The notes: a model not told the origin generated them from the letters alone. DNA of 64,000 nucleotides from CAISIP01 sp965278985 (GCA_965278985.1 OZ257131.1:4712001-4776000), one strand, 5' to 3'. Positions 18,214-27,763 are shown, counted from the first letter of the stretch. A program made the numbers and translations.

Positions 18214-20196
18214 CTGGTTCAGGCGCTCCGCCAGCGCCTCGAAGACGTCCAGGCTGGCAGGATTGGCCATCGCATCCGGGCTGGCCACCTTGTCCCGCGC
18301 GGCGCCCAGCAACAGCTTGCGCACGGGCACTTCCATCTTCTTGCCGGTCAGCGTGCGCGGCACCTCGGCGATGGCGTGCACCTCGTCGGGCACATGGCGC
18401 GCCGAGGCGTGCGTGCGGATCTGCGCCGTGATGCGGTGCTGCAGCCCCGCGTCCAGCACCGCGCCGGGGTGCAGCACCACGAACAGCAGCAGCCGCGACG
18501 GCCGGCCCAGGAACTCCAGGTCCACCACCAGGCTGTCGCGCACCTCGGGCAAGGCCTCGACGACACGGTAGATCTCGGCCGTGCCCATGCGGATGCCGAA
18601 GCGGTTGATGGTGCTGTCGGAGCGGCCGTAGATGATGGCCGTGCCGCGCGGCGTGAAGCGGATCCAGTCGCCGTGGCGCCACCGACCGGGGAAGGTCTCG
18701 AAGTAGCTCTCGTGGTAGCGCTGGCCGCCTTCGTCGCCCCAGAAGTACAGCGGCATGGAGGGCATGGGCTGCGTGACCACGAGCTCACCGACCTCGTCGA
18801 CCACCGCTTCGCCCGCGTCGTTGAAGGCATAGGCCGCCACACCCAGCTCCGCACACTGGATCTCGCCCGCCGTGACCGGCAGCGTGGGCGCGCAGGCCAC
18901 GAAACCGGAGGCGATGTCCGTGCCGCCGCTGATCGATGCCAGCCACACATCGGACTTCACGGCGTCGTAGACCCAGCGGAAGGTGTCCGCTGGCAGCGGC
19001 GAACCGGTGGCGTTGATGGCCCGCAGGCGCGAGAGGGCCAGCGTGTCGCGGGGCCGCAGGCCGTCTTTCATGCAGTTGATCAGGTAGGCCGCGCCGCAGC
19101 CGAAGAGCGTGACGCCCTGCGCATCCAGGAAGCGCCACAGCGCCAGCGGATCGGGCCAGGACGGATGGCCATCGACCAGCACGATGGTCGCACCGACCAG
19201 CAGCGCACCCGCCTGCAGGTTCCACACGATCCAGCCCGGGCTGCCGAGGAACAGCAGCCGGTCGCCGGGCCGCAGGTCGTGCTGCAGCGCCATGGTCTTC
19301 AAGTGCGTCAGCACGATGCCGCCGTGGCCATGCACCAGCGCCTTGGGCAGCCCGGTGGTGCCCGAGGAGTACACGATCCACAGCGGATGGTCGAAGGGCA
19401 GGCGCGTGAAGGCCAGCTCCGCTGGCTCGGCGATGGCCACCGACCACGGCAGCACGTCGCGCCAGAGCGCAGGTGGCGCATCGCCGGCCGGACCCGGCAC
19501 GTGGACCACCGTGCGCACGCTGGGCAGCTCGGCGAGCAGCGTGGCCACGACGCTGCCGCGATCGTGCGGGCGGCCGTTGTAGGCGTAGCTGTCGGTGGCC
19601 AGCAGCAGCTTCGGTGCGATCTGGCGGAAGCGGTCCAGCACCACGCTGGGCCCCATGTCGGGTGCGCAGCTGGACCAGATGGCGCCGATGCTGGCACACG
19701 CGAGGAAGGCGATCACCGTCTCCGCGCGGTTCGGCAGGTAGGAGGCCACGCGATCCCCGGGGCCGATGCCCAGGGCCCGCAGCCGCGCTGCGAAGGCGGC
19801 CGTGTCACGCTGCAACTCGGCCCAGGAGACCTCGCGGTCCGGCACACCCTCGCTGCGCGCGATAAGGGCAGGGCGCTCGGGCGTGGCCTGGCGGAAGACA
19901 TGCTCGGCGTAGTTCAGCCGCGTGTCCGGGAACCAGGTGGCGCCGGGCATCGTGCGCTTGCCCAGCACGCGGTCGGGCGAGCCGTCGGCCTGCACACCAA
20001 AGAATTCCCAGATGCTGCGCCAGAAGGTGTCGATGTCGTTCACCGACCAGCGCCACAGGTCCTGGTACTGCGTGAAGCGCAGGCCGCACTCGGCGGCGAG
20101 CCACTGCTGGTAGGCCACCAGGCGCGAGGCGGCCTGCTGGGCATCGGAGGGTTGCCAGAGAACGTCGCCGTCGCCGGTGGTTGGTGCTGCGTGCAT
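18202..20196 (-). CDS. Acetoacetate-CoA ligase
   Basis: A 664-residue ANL-superfamily enzyme that activates acetoacetate with ATP and CoA to acetoacetyl-CoA, linking ketone bodies and polyhydroxybutyrate breakdown to central metabolism. It has the family-specific N-terminus (WQPSDAQQAASRLVAYQQW, WEFFGVQADG, MPGATWFPDTRLNYAEHVF), the P-loop YSSGTTGLPKALVHGHGG, SISGGTDIASGF and the C-terminal Lys in LTGKKMEVPVRKLL. It lies 24 bp after a TetR gene on the same strand. The neighbouring PHB-depolymerase-type esterases fit a polyester or ketone-body theme, by inference. Confidence 0.93.
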   Translation of the reverse strand: MHAAPTTGDGDVLWQPSDAQQAASRLVAYQQWLAAECGLRFTQYQDLWRWSVNDIDTFWRSIWEFFGVQADGSPDRVLGKRTMPGATWFPDTRLNYAEHVFRQATPERPALIARSEGVPDREVSWAELQRDTAAFAARLRALGIGPGDRVASYLPNRAETVIAFLACASIGAIWSSCAPDMGPSVVLDRFRQIAPKLLLATDSYAYNGRPHDRGSVVATLLAELPSVRTVVHVPGPAGDAPPALWRDVLPWSVAIAEPAELAFTRLPFDHPLWIVYSSGTTGLPKALVHGHGGIVLTHLKTMALQHDLRPGDRLLFLGSPGWIVWNLQAGALLVGATIVLVDGHPSWPDPLALWRFLDAQGVTLFGCGAAYLINCMKDGLRPRDTLALSRLRAINATGSPLPADTFRWVYDAVKSDVWLASISGGTDIASGFVACAPTLPVTAGEIQCAELGVAAYAFNDAGEAVVDEVGELVVTQPMPSMPLYFWGDEGGQRYHESYFETFPGRWRHGDWIRFTPRGTAIIYGRSDSTINRFGIRMGTAEIYRVVEALPEVRDSLVVDLEFLGRPSRLLLFVVLHPGAVLDAGLQHRITAQIRTHASARHVPDEVHAIAEVPRTLTGKKMEVPVRKLLLGAARDKVASPDAMANPASLDVFEALAERLNQAGA

Positions 20197-20220
20197 GGGT
20201 GTCTCCTCGTCAACAAGGTC

Positions 20221-20943
20221 TCAGTGGTCGGCGCCCAGTGCTGCGAGCTTGGCTTCCAGCCCCAGGATGACGACGTCCAGGTAGGCATCGAAGCTGCTGT
20301 CCATGGGCCGCTCCTTGCCGCTTTGCCAGCGCAGCACGAAGGAGCGGTTCACCATCGATGGCAGGTGGCGCGAGAGCGTGGGGAAGCGCAGCGCGGAGAC
20401 ACGCTCCACGCGCGCCTGGAGCTCGGCCTTCCAACGCTGCGGGTCCTCCATGGGAGGTGGCGCGAACTCCATCGTGGCGAAGCCGCTCGTGGCGGCGACG
20501 ACGGTGTTGTAGAGCGCGACCATGTGCGCGTCCGGGCAGCCGGCTTCCTCCAGCACGCCGAGGACGCGCTCGATCAACTCGGTGTTGCGGTCCAGGTTGG
20601 ACAGCATGCGTGCACCCACCAGTTGGGCCAGGTTCGGATGCTGCTTCATGACCTTGCGGTATTGCCGCATCAGCGCGCGCAGCCAGTCCTGCCAGCTGCC
20701 CTTGCCGCGCGGTGGCACCACCTTCGACAGCACCAGCGTGCAGACCTCGCCCAGCAGCGCGTTCTTGTCCTGGATGTGCCAGTACAGCGCCGTGGGATAC
20801 ACGCCGAGCGAGCGGGCCACGTCGCGCAGGCTGAAGCCGTCCAGGCCCTTTTCCGCGATGAGCGCGAGGGCGACCTCCACGATCCGCTCGCGGCTCAAGG
20901 CGGAGTCCGCCACCGCGGGGTCCTGCTTCTGGGGGCGTGCCAT
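20221..20943 (-). CDS. TetR/AcrR-family transcriptional regulator
   Basis: A 240-residue repressor. The N-terminal helix-turn-helix (SRERIVEVALALIAEKGLDG then FSLRDVARSLGVYPTALYWHI) is typical of TetR proteins with the TetR_C_1-like ligand domain. It lies between the class III aminotransferase and the acetoacetate-CoA ligase on the same strand, with gaps of 44 and 24 bp, so the three are probably one operon. A palindrome ahead of the aminotransferase (22406-22424) is a likely operator. The ligand is unknown; an acyl-CoA or amine is possible. Confidence 0.88.
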   Translation of the reverse strand: MARPQKQDPAVADSALSRERIVEVALALIAEKGLDGFSLRDVARSLGVYPTALYWHIQDKNALLGEVCTLVLSKVVPPRGKGSWQDWLRALMRQYRKVMKQHPNLAQLVGARMLSNLDRNTELIERVLGVLEEAGCPDAHMVALYNTVVAATSGFATMEFAPPPMEDPQRWKAELQARVERVSALRFPTLSRHLPSMVNRSFVLRWQSGKERPMDSSFDAYLDVVILGLEAKLAALGADH

Positions 20944-20987
20944 GGGTCAGGCCGCGCCGTGGACGCGGCACCTGCCGTGCCGGGCCG

Positions 20988-22322
20988 TCATGCCAGCACC
21001 GCCGCGTGGCGCCGCAGGAAGGCCTCGAAGGCCGCGACGAAACGTGCGATGTCCGTGTCCGTGACCGGCAGCGACAACACGACGAAGCCGCGGCGCGCGA
21101 CATAGATGCCCTGCTCCAGCATGTGGAAGAAGAACAGGTCGCGGATGCGCTGGTCCGTGGCCGCCACATCGGCGATGGAGCGTACTGGCCGGTCGGTGGT
21201 GTGCAGGTTCATCAGCGACCCCAGGCCACTGAAGTGCATCCGCGCACCGGCCCGGCGGCACAACGCATTGAGCTGCTCACGCATCGCGTCACCCCTGGCG
21301 TTGAGCGCGATGGCCACTTGGGGCGTGTACACCTTGCCCAGGCCGGCGATGCCGGCGGCCATCGTGAGCACATTGTTGTTGAAGGTACCTGCATGGGACA
21401 GGCAGTCCGGCCGGCGCGGGTCGAACTGCGCCATGATGTCCGCGCGCCCCCCGAAGGCGCCGAAGGACATGCCGCCACCGATGTACTTGCCCACGGTGGT
21501 GATGTCGGGCGTGATGCCGAGTAGTGCCTGCCGCCCGCCGGGCGAAAGGCGAGACGTCATGACTTCGTCGAACACCAGCAGCGCGCCGACTTGCTGCGTA
21601 GCGGTGCGCAGGACCTGCAGGAACTCGGGCTCGGCGGGAATGCAGCCGCCGGCGCCCTGCATCGGCTCCACCAGCACGGCGGCAACCTCGCTCGCGTGTT
21701 CGCGCAAGACACGCTGGAAGCCATCGATGTCGTTGTAGGGTGCGAACACATAGTCGTGCGGCACGTTCACGGGATTCGGCCCGCCCACGAAGGTCAGCAC
21801 ACCGCCGTGGTAGGCGCCCGGAAACACCACCACCTTGCCACGGCCCGTGAAGGCCTTGGCGGCGGCGAGCGCCATCAGGTTGGCCTCGGTGCCCGAGTTG
21901 GTGAACCGCAGGCTGTGCATGCTGGGAAAGCGGGCGCAGACCAGGCGTGCGAGCTGGCTCTCCAGCAGGTTGTGGCCCGAGAGGTTAATGCCGTCGTCCA
22001 GCGCGGCGTCGATGGCGGCGCGGATCACCGGGTCCGAATGGCCGTAGATGCCGGCCGTGAACTCGGCAAGGAAGTCGAGGTATTCATGCCCGTCGGCATC
22101 CCACAGCCTGCAGCCCTGCCCTCGGCGGATCGCGAGCGGGAAGGGGGCGTAGAACAGCACGCTGCGCGTGTTGCCACCGGGCATGACCTGCTGCGCTTCG
22201 TCGAATTGCCGCGCGCTGGCGGGATGGCGTTCGCAATACGCCTGCACCGCGTCGGCGAGCACGGCATCCAGCGTGCCCGTGGCGTTGCCTGGGTGGGGAG
22301 GGGTGGTGACGGAGTGGGTCAT
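20988..22322 (-). CDS. Class III aminotransferase (glutamate-1-semialdehyde aminomutase-like)
   Basis: A 444-residue PLP enzyme of the class III/GSA-aminomutase group. Landmarks are MPGGNTRSVLFYAPFPL, the LRFTNSGTEANLMAL phosphate site, VVVFPGAYHGG, LLVFDEVMTSR with the PLP-ring Asp, and the Schiff-base Lys in TVGKYIGGGMSFGAFGG. It is not likely to be HemL itself: the gene context is catabolic, with TetR and acetoacetate-CoA ligase downstream. It could act on a beta-amino acid, a D-amino acid or an aminophosphonate. The start is ATG 22320-22322; the next upstream ATG adds ten Arg/His-rich residues. Confidence 0.83.
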   Translation of the reverse strand: MTHSVTTPPHPGNATGTLDAVLADAVQAYCERHPASARQFDEAQQVMPGGNTRSVLFYAPFPLAIRRGQGCRLWDADGHEYLDFLAEFTAGIYGHSDPVIRAAIDAALDDGINLSGHNLLESQLARLVCARFPSMHSLRFTNSGTEANLMALAAAKAFTGRGKVVVFPGAYHGGVLTFVGGPNPVNVPHDYVFAPYNDIDGFQRVLREHASEVAAVLVEPMQGAGGCIPAEPEFLQVLRTATQQVGALLVFDEVMTSRLSPGGRQALLGITPDITTVGKYIGGGMSFGAFGGRADIMAQFDPRRPDCLSHAGTFNNNVLTMAAGIAGLGKVYTPQVAIALNARGDAMREQLNALCRRAGARMHFSGLGSLMNLHTTDRPVRSIADVAATDQRIRDLFFFHMLEQGIYVARRGFVVLSLPVTDTDIARFVAAFEAFLRRHAAVLA

Positions 22323-22395
22323 GGTGTGGTGGTCCCGGGGTGGTCGGCGCAAGCGCCCTCGAGCGCACCGGCATGGCGGCCGGAGGCTGTCGATA

Positions 22396-22424
22396 ATTGT
22401 ACGCTGTACATCTCACCGATGTAC
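22396..22424 (-). promoter_or_regulatory. Promoter with palindromic operator ahead of the aminotransferase operon
   Basis: On the minus strand TACAAT (22401-22396) is a good -10 element. Directly upstream lies the inverted repeat GTACAT-N7-ATGTAC (22406-22411 and 22419-22424), plus a third GTAC at 22399-22402. The palindrome covers the spacer and -35 zone, a classic repressor position. The TetR protein encoded in the same operon is the natural candidate. The leader to the ATG would be about 65-70 nt. Confidence 0.5.
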
Positions 22425-22466
22425 GAAAGACAATGAGCAGCCGCATCCCGGCCTGCAGCGCTCCCC

Positions 22467-22952
22467 CTACACCAGTGGCGTGTCCGACTTCTTCAACGTG
22501 CGCAGCACGAAACTCGACTTGCTGTGCCGGATGCCGGGGATCTTGTAGAGCTTCTCGCGCAGCAGCCGCTCGTAGTCGCGCGTGTCGCGCACGGCGATGC
22601 GGATGAAGTAGTCGTAGTCGCCCGACACCAGAAAGGCCTCCAGCACCTCGGGGATCTCGCCCAGCACGCGGCCGAACTCATAGAGCGTCTCGTCGCTGTG
22701 GCTCTCCAGGTTCACCTGGACGATCACCGTGTCTCGGTAGCCCAGGCGCGGCAGGTCCAGCCGCACGGTGTAGCCCTGGATGGCGCCTGCCGCCTCCATG
22801 CGCTTGATGCGGTTCCAGCAGGCGGTGGTGGACAGGCCCACCTCGGTGCCGATCTCCTGCAGGCTCTTGCGGGAGTCGGTCAGCAGGACGCGCAGGATCG
22901 CCATGTCCAGCCTGTCGAAAAGAATTTCTCCGGAAGCTTCATTTTTCGCCAT
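22467..22952 (-). CDS. Lrp/AsnC-family transcriptional regulator
   Basis: A 161-residue Lrp-type regulator. The N-terminal helix-turn-helix is FDRLDMAILRVLLTDSRKSL followed by EIGTEVGLSTTACWNRIKRME. The C-terminal RAM ligand domain has VIVQVNLESH, FLVSGDYDYFIRIAVRDT and GIRHSKSSFVLRTLKK. It is divergent from the acetolactate synthase gene with 73 bp between starts, so it probably controls that gene in response to an amino acid. The start is ATG 22950-22952 (MAKNEASG). Confidence 0.92.
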   Translation of the reverse strand: MAKNEASGEILFDRLDMAILRVLLTDSRKSLQEIGTEVGLSTTACWNRIKRMEAAGAIQGYTVRLDLPRLGYRDTVIVQVNLESHSDETLYEFGRVLGEIPEVLEAFLVSGDYDYFIRIAVRDTRDYERLLREKLYKIPGIRHSKSSFVLRTLKKSDTPLV

Positions 22953-23025
22953 GTTTTTCTTTCCAATGATCAACGATTAAGAAATTGTGAAGCACTTTCC
23001 GCGATCGGCGAAATACGATCTACAC

Positions 23026-24819
23026 ATGACAAACGCCACCGCACCCCGCCCGCAGACCCTCGACGCACCCGCACATGCGGCCCCCAACGGCGCGCAAGTG
23101 CTGCTGCAGGCCCTGATCGCGCAGGGCGTGGACACGGTCTTCGGCTACCCCGGCGGTGCCGTGCTGCCGCTCTACGACGCGCTGCACGGCGAGCCGCGGC
23201 TGCGCCACATCCTCGTGCGCCATGAGCAGGCGGCCGTGCACGCGGCCGAGGGGTATGCGCGCAGCACGGGCCGGCTGGGCGTGGTGTTCGTCACGTCCGG
23301 CCCCGGCGTGGCCAACACCATCTCGGGGCTGCTGGACGCGATGAGCGACTCGGTGCCGGTGTTGTGCATCAGCGGCCAGGTGGCCAGCACGGCCATCGGC
23401 ACGGACGCCTTCCAGGAATGCGACGCCCTGGGCATCTCGCGGCCCGTGACCAAGTGGAACACGCAGATCCGCCGCGTGGAGGACATCGCGGCCGTGGTCC
23501 GGCGGGCTGTGGCCCTGGCCAGCGGCGGACGCCCGGGGCCGGTGCTGATCGACTTCCCGAAGGACCTGCAGGCGCGCAGCGTGCCGGCGGCACCCGCACC
23601 CGGCGCCGCCAGCGATGACCTGCCCCCGCCGCTGGCGCCCAACCTGCCCGAGTCCTCGCAGATCGAGGCTGCGGCTGCGCTGCTGGCGCAGGCACAACGG
23701 CCCATCGTCTATGGGGGTGGGGGCCTCATCAACGCCGGCCTCGAAGCCTGCACCGCATTCACGGACCTGGTGCACCTGAGCGGCGCGCCGTGCACGCTGA
23801 CGCTGCTGGGGCTGGGCGCATTCCCCGCCTCCGACCCGCAGTTCCTCGGCATGCTGGGCATGCATGGCACGGTGGAGGCGAACCTCGCCATGCACCATGC
23901 GGACCTGGTGGTCTGCATCGGCGCACGCTTCGACGACCGCGTCACGGGCCGGCTGGCAGATTTCTGCCCCGGCGCCAAGGTGGTCCATGTGGACATCGAC
24001 CCCTCCTCCGTGGGCCGTGTGGTGCGCACGCACGTCGGGCTGGTCGGCCCCTGCGCGCCCATCCTGCAAGCGCTGCATGCCGACGTGGCGCGGCAGCGGC
24101 AGGCACATGGCACGGTGGACCTGGCGCCCTGGTGGCAACGCATCGCCACCTGGCGCGCACAGGACTGCCTGGCCTGGACACCGCAGCCGGATTCCATCGT
24201 GCCGCAGCAGCTGATGGCGCGACTGGATGCGCAGCTGCAGGGCACCGGCGCCATCGTCTCCACCGACGTGGGCCAGCACCAGATGTGGGCCGCGCAGTAC
24301 CTGCGCTTCGACACACCGCGGCGCTGGCTGACCTCGGGCGGCGCGGGCACCATGGGTTATGGCCTGCCGGCCGCCATCGGCGCGCAGCTGGCGCACCCGG
24401 ACCGGCTGGTGGTATGCGTGAGCGGCGACGCCTCGGTGCTGATGAACATCCAGGAACTGGCCACCGCCGTGCAGCACCGCTGCCCCGTGAAGCTGATCCT
24501 CAGCAACAACGGCTACATGGGCATGGTGCGCCAGTGGCAGCAGCTGCAGCACGGCGGGCGCTACAGCCACAGCTACACCGAGGCGCTGCCCGACTTCGTG
24601 GCGCTGGCCAAGGCCTTCGGCTGGTCGGCGGCGCGCGTCACCGATCCGGCGGACCTGGATACGGCGCTCGACACCTGCCTGTCGGCGCCCGGCCCCTACC
24701 TGCTGGACGTGGGCGTGGCGGCACAGGAGAACTGCTTCCCGATGATGCCCGCGGGGCGCGGCCACCACGAGATCATGCTGGCCGAAGGGCGGTGGTACCA
24801 GGAGCGCCCGGCCGCCTGA
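23026..24819 (+). CDS. Acetolactate synthase large subunit-like ThDP enzyme
   Basis: A 597-residue thiamine-diphosphate enzyme of the acetolactate synthase group. It has YPGGAVLPLYDAL, the catalytic Glu in VRHEQAAVHAAEGYAR, and VVCVSGDASVLMNIQELATA leading into LILSNNGYMGMVRQWQQLQ, the ThDP motif and trailing block of anabolic ALS. FAD-binding features typical of AHAS are present in the middle domain. No small regulatory subunit (ilvH/ilvN) follows, and the regulator beside it is Lrp-type. This may therefore be a second, specialised ALS. The GTG at 22987 is less likely than ATG 23026. Confidence 0.88.
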   Translation: MTNATAPRPQTLDAPAHAAPNGAQVLLQALIAQGVDTVFGYPGGAVLPLYDALHGEPRLRHILVRHEQAAVHAAEGYARSTGRLGVVFVTSGPGVANTISGLLDAMSDSVPVLCISGQVASTAIGTDAFQECDALGISRPVTKWNTQIRRVEDIAAVVRRAVALASGGRPGPVLIDFPKDLQARSVPAAPAPGAASDDLPPPLAPNLPESSQIEAAAALLAQAQRPIVYGGGGLINAGLEACTAFTDLVHLSGAPCTLTLLGLGAFPASDPQFLGMLGMHGTVEANLAMHHADLVVCIGARFDDRVTGRLADFCPGAKVVHVDIDPSSVGRVVRTHVGLVGPCAPILQALHADVARQRQAHGTVDLAPWWQRIATWRAQDCLAWTPQPDSIVPQQLMARLDAQLQGTGAIVSTDVGQHQMWAAQYLRFDTPRRWLTSGGAGTMGYGLPAAIGAQLAHPDRLVVCVSGDASVLMNIQELATAVQHRCPVKLILSNNGYMGMVRQWQQLQHGGRYSHSYTEALPDFVALAKAFGWSAARVTDPADLDTALDTCLSAPGPYLLDVGVAAQENCFPMMPAGRGHHEIMLAEGRWYQERPAA

Positions 24820-24825
24820 GCGGGC

Positions 24826-26550
24826 TCAGCGCCGGCGCCAGCCCTGCGTCGTGCGCTCCAGCCGCCGCGTCAGCAGCACGTGCGCGATCTTTACCGCCGC
24901 CGAGGTGGCGACGATGGTCACGGCCATGGCGGCCGCAGCGGCCGTGAAGCCGGCTTCGTCCATGTTGATCACCGAGATGGCGGCCAGCTTGGTGTCGGTG
25001 GAATACAGGAAGATCACGGCCGACACCGTGGTCATGGCGTTCACGAACAGGTAGATGCTGATGTCCAGCACGGCCGGCAGGCTGATGGGCACCGTCACGC
25101 GCGCCATGGTGCGGAACAGCGACACCTTGAGCGAGGCCGACACGGCCTCGAACTCGTTGTCCATCTGCTTGAGAGCCGTGGTGGCCGTGAGATGGCTCAC
25201 CGTGTAGAAGTGGGTGATGCAGTTGACCACCAGGATGGTCATCGTCGCATACAGGAAGCCGAAGGGGTTGCCCCTGGCGTTGAAGAAGAAGATGTAGGCC
25301 AGCCCCAGCACCAGGCCCGGCACCGCCATGGGCAGCATGGCCGTGAACTGCGCCAGCGTACGGCCCCAGGAGAAGGCCCGGGTCTTCTCCAGCAGGTAGG
25401 CGCCCAGGAACACCACCACGGTGCCAATGACCGCCGTCCAGGCCGCCATCTGCAGGGAATTGCGGTAGGCGCCCCAGCCATTGCTGTCGAACTCGCTGAA
25501 TGCGTAGTTGTTGAGCGTGAGCGCCAGGTTGTAGGGCCAGCGCGTGATGACCGAGGCCCACACCGACATCGCCAGCAGGCCGAAGATGAGCCCGCCCACG
25601 ATGGCGCAGAACACGAACAGCCCCCAGTCGCGGCGCGGCGCACGCTTCGGGATCAGCGGTACCGCGCGCGCCGACAGCAGCGCGACCTGGCGCTTCTGCA
25701 GGATGCGGTCGGCCGCGAAGGCCAGCACCGCCGGGAACAGCAGCACGAAGCCCACCACCGCGCCCATCTCGAAGTTCTGCTGGCCGATGACCTGCTTGAA
25801 GATGTCGGTGGCCAGCACATTGAAGCGCCCGCCGATCACCTTGGCGATACCGAAGTCCGTGATGACCATCGTGAAGATCACGAAGCCGGCGCTGATGACG
25901 CCGTATTTGGCACCCGGCAGCGTGACCGTGAAGAACACGCGCAGCGGCCTGGCGCCCAGCGCATCGGCCGCCTCGTACAGGCGCGAGTCCGCCATCGACA
26001 ACGACGCGAGCAGGATCATCAACGCATGCGGAAAGCAATAGAAGACCTGCGAGATCACGATGCCCAGCGGGCCATAGATGTCCACGCCGAACAGCCAGGA
26101 TTTCAGGAATCCCTGGTTGCCGAACAGGTAGATCAGCGAGATGGCCGGCAGCAGCGAGGGCGCCAGGATCGGGATCAGCGCCAGCGCCTGGAACACGCCC
26201 TTGCCACGCATGCAGCTGCGCTGCAGCGCGTAGGCATAGGTGAAGGCCAGCGGCAGCACGATGGCCGTCGTGAGCAGCGCGACGAACAGGCTGTTCCACA
26301 CCGATGCCGAGAGCGCGGGGGTAGAAAAGTACTGGACGTAGTTCGCCATGCCCACGAACTCGCCATTCTGGTTCTGGAAGCTCTTGGAGAGCAGCCACCA
26401 CAGCGGCAGCAGTAGCGTGACGAGCAGCCACCCGATCAGCAGGCAGATGCCCAGGCGCATCAGGATGTCGTCGCGGTCGAGTCTGCGCTTCGCGACGGGC
26501 GCGCCCGCCTGCATGGCCGCGGCGAGCGGAGGTTGGGCGGATGCATTCAT
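24826..26550 (-). CDS. ABC transporter permease, 2-aminoethylphosphonate type
   Basis: A 574-residue double-length permease: two fused binding-protein-dependent permease domains with about 12 helices and two EAA-like loops (EAADALGARPLRVFFTVTLPG and the second near VSASLKVSLFRTMARVTVP). This layout matches FbpB/ThiP-like and the putative 2-aminoethylphosphonate PhnV-type permeases. The start overlaps the stop of the ATPase gene by four bases. With the ATPase and binding protein it forms a complete importer. The substrate call rests mainly on the binding protein. Confidence 0.85.
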   Translation of the reverse strand: MNASAQPPLAAAMQAGAPVAKRRLDRDDILMRLGICLLIGWLLVTLLLPLWWLLSKSFQNQNGEFVGMANYVQYFSTPALSASVWNSLFVALLTTAIVLPLAFTYAYALQRSCMRGKGVFQALALIPILAPSLLPAISLIYLFGNQGFLKSWLFGVDIYGPLGIVISQVFYCFPHALMILLASLSMADSRLYEAADALGARPLRVFFTVTLPGAKYGVISAGFVIFTMVITDFGIAKVIGGRFNVLATDIFKQVIGQQNFEMGAVVGFVLLFPAVLAFAADRILQKRQVALLSARAVPLIPKRAPRRDWGLFVFCAIVGGLIFGLLAMSVWASVITRWPYNLALTLNNYAFSEFDSNGWGAYRNSLQMAAWTAVIGTVVVFLGAYLLEKTRAFSWGRTLAQFTAMLPMAVPGLVLGLAYIFFFNARGNPFGFLYATMTILVVNCITHFYTVSHLTATTALKQMDNEFEAVSASLKVSLFRTMARVTVPISLPAVLDISIYLFVNAMTTVSAVIFLYSTDTKLAAISVINMDEAGFTAAAAAMAVTIVATSAAVKIAHVLLTRRLERTTQGWRRR

Positions 26551-27665
26551 GCCGGTTGCGGCTTGCCAGGGAAGACCCGGATGCGCTCCGGTGGCAGGCT
26601 CACCAGCAGGTCCATGCCTTCGGCGATGCGCAGGTCGCGCACGAGGTTGATGGAAAAGTCGGCCAGCAGCACCGGTTGCCCCTCGCCGAGTTGCAGGTCC
26701 GCGCGGCAGAAGGAGCCCAGGAACTCCAGCGCGCCCACGCGCGCGGTGAAGGTGTTGGGGGCGCCCGCCACGGTGTTGCGCACCGCCACATCCTCGGGCC
26801 GGACAGCCAGGGTCACATCGCTGCCCGGTCCGGGCTGGATGTCGATGTTGCACTGCAAGTCCATCGCGGCCATGCGCACGGTGCCGGGCTGCACCACCAC
26901 GGCGGGCAGGAAATTGGTGGTGCCCACGAAATCGGCCACGAAGGCGCTGGCGGGCTGGCGGTAGACCTGTTCGGGGCTGCCGACCTGTTCGATCACGCCC
27001 TGGTTCATGACGACGATGCGGTCCGCCATGGTCAGGGCCTCTTCCTGGTCATGCGTGACCATGATGGTGGTGATGCCCAGGCGCTGGTGCAGCCGGCGGA
27101 TCTCCACCCGCAGGTAGGCGCGCACCCGCGCGTCCAGTGCCGAGAGCGGCTCGTCCAGCAGCAGCAACCCGGGCGACAGCGCCAGCGCACGCGCCAATGC
27201 CACGCGCTGCTGCTGTCCGCCCGAGAGCTGGGCCGGGTACTTGGGGCCGGAATCCGGCAGGCCGACCAGGCGCAGCAGGTCGCTCACGCGGGTGGCGATT
27301 TCCACGCGCGCCATGCCGTGGCTCACCAGCCCGTAGCCCACGTTGGCCGCGACCGTGAGGTTGGGGAACAGCGCGTAGGACTGGAACACGATGCCGAAAT
27401 CGCGTCGCGACGCCGGCAATGTGGAAATTTCCTTGTCTGCCTGGAAGATGCGGCCGGAGGTCTGCAGCTCCAGGCCCGCGATGGCACGCAGCAACGTGGT
27501 CTTGCCGCAACCCGAGGGGCCGAGAAAACACACGAACTCGCCGGGGAGGATGTCCAGCGATACCTCCTTGAGCGCCCAGAAGTCGCCGAACTGCTTGGTC
27601 AGCCGCTCGATGCGCAAGTACGGTGTGGTGGCTGTGGGGGTCGAGGTGTTGCTTGTCACGTGCAT
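26547..27665 (-). CDS. ABC transporter ATP-binding protein, 2-aminoethylphosphonate type
   Basis: A 372-residue import ATPase. Walker A is GPSGCGKTTLL, the Q-loop VFQSYALFPNLTV, signature LSGGQQQRVALARAL, Walker B LLLLDEPLSALD and the switch His in MVTHDQEEAL. A C-terminal TOBE domain (LAVRPEDVAVRN) is as in Pot/Fbp/Phn ATPases. It is transcribed between the binding protein and the permease, overlapping the permease start by four bases. A strong hairpin lies just upstream, after the binding-protein gene. It energises uptake of a small organic ligand. Confidence 0.88.
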   Translation of the reverse strand: MHVTSNTSTPTATTPYLRIERLTKQFGDFWALKEVSLDILPGEFVCFLGPSGCGKTTLLRAIAGLELQTSGRIFQADKEISTLPASRRDFGIVFQSYALFPNLTVAANVGYGLVSHGMARVEIATRVSDLLRLVGLPDSGPKYPAQLSGGQQQRVALARALALSPGLLLLDEPLSALDARVRAYLRVEIRRLHQRLGITTIMVTHDQEEALTMADRIVVMNQGVIEQVGSPEQVYRQPASAFVADFVGTTNFLPAVVVQPGTVRMAAMDLQCNIDIQPGPGSDVTLAVRPEDVAVRNTVAGAPNTFTARVGALEFLGSFCRADLQLGEGQPVLLADFSINLVRDLRIAEGMDLLVSLPPERIRVFPGKPQPA

Positions 27666-27684
27666 GCGGGCTGCCCATGCGACT

Positions 27685-27708
27685 CCGCCCGCCGGGGAGG
27701 GCGGGCGG
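27685..27708 (-). promoter_or_regulatory. Intercistronic stem-loop after the binding-protein gene
   Basis: A 9-bp GC-only stem, CCGCCCGCC ... GGCGGGCGG with a 6-base loop, lies between the binding-protein stop and the ATPase start. There is no U-tract. Such hairpins commonly protect the upstream binding-protein mRNA and lower expression of the downstream transporter genes. That role is inferred. Confidence 0.55.
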
Positions 27709-27763
27709 GGGCGTCAAAGGGTGGATGGAGGGGGCGCGGTGGGGCGCGACGCAGAGGCTTCGC

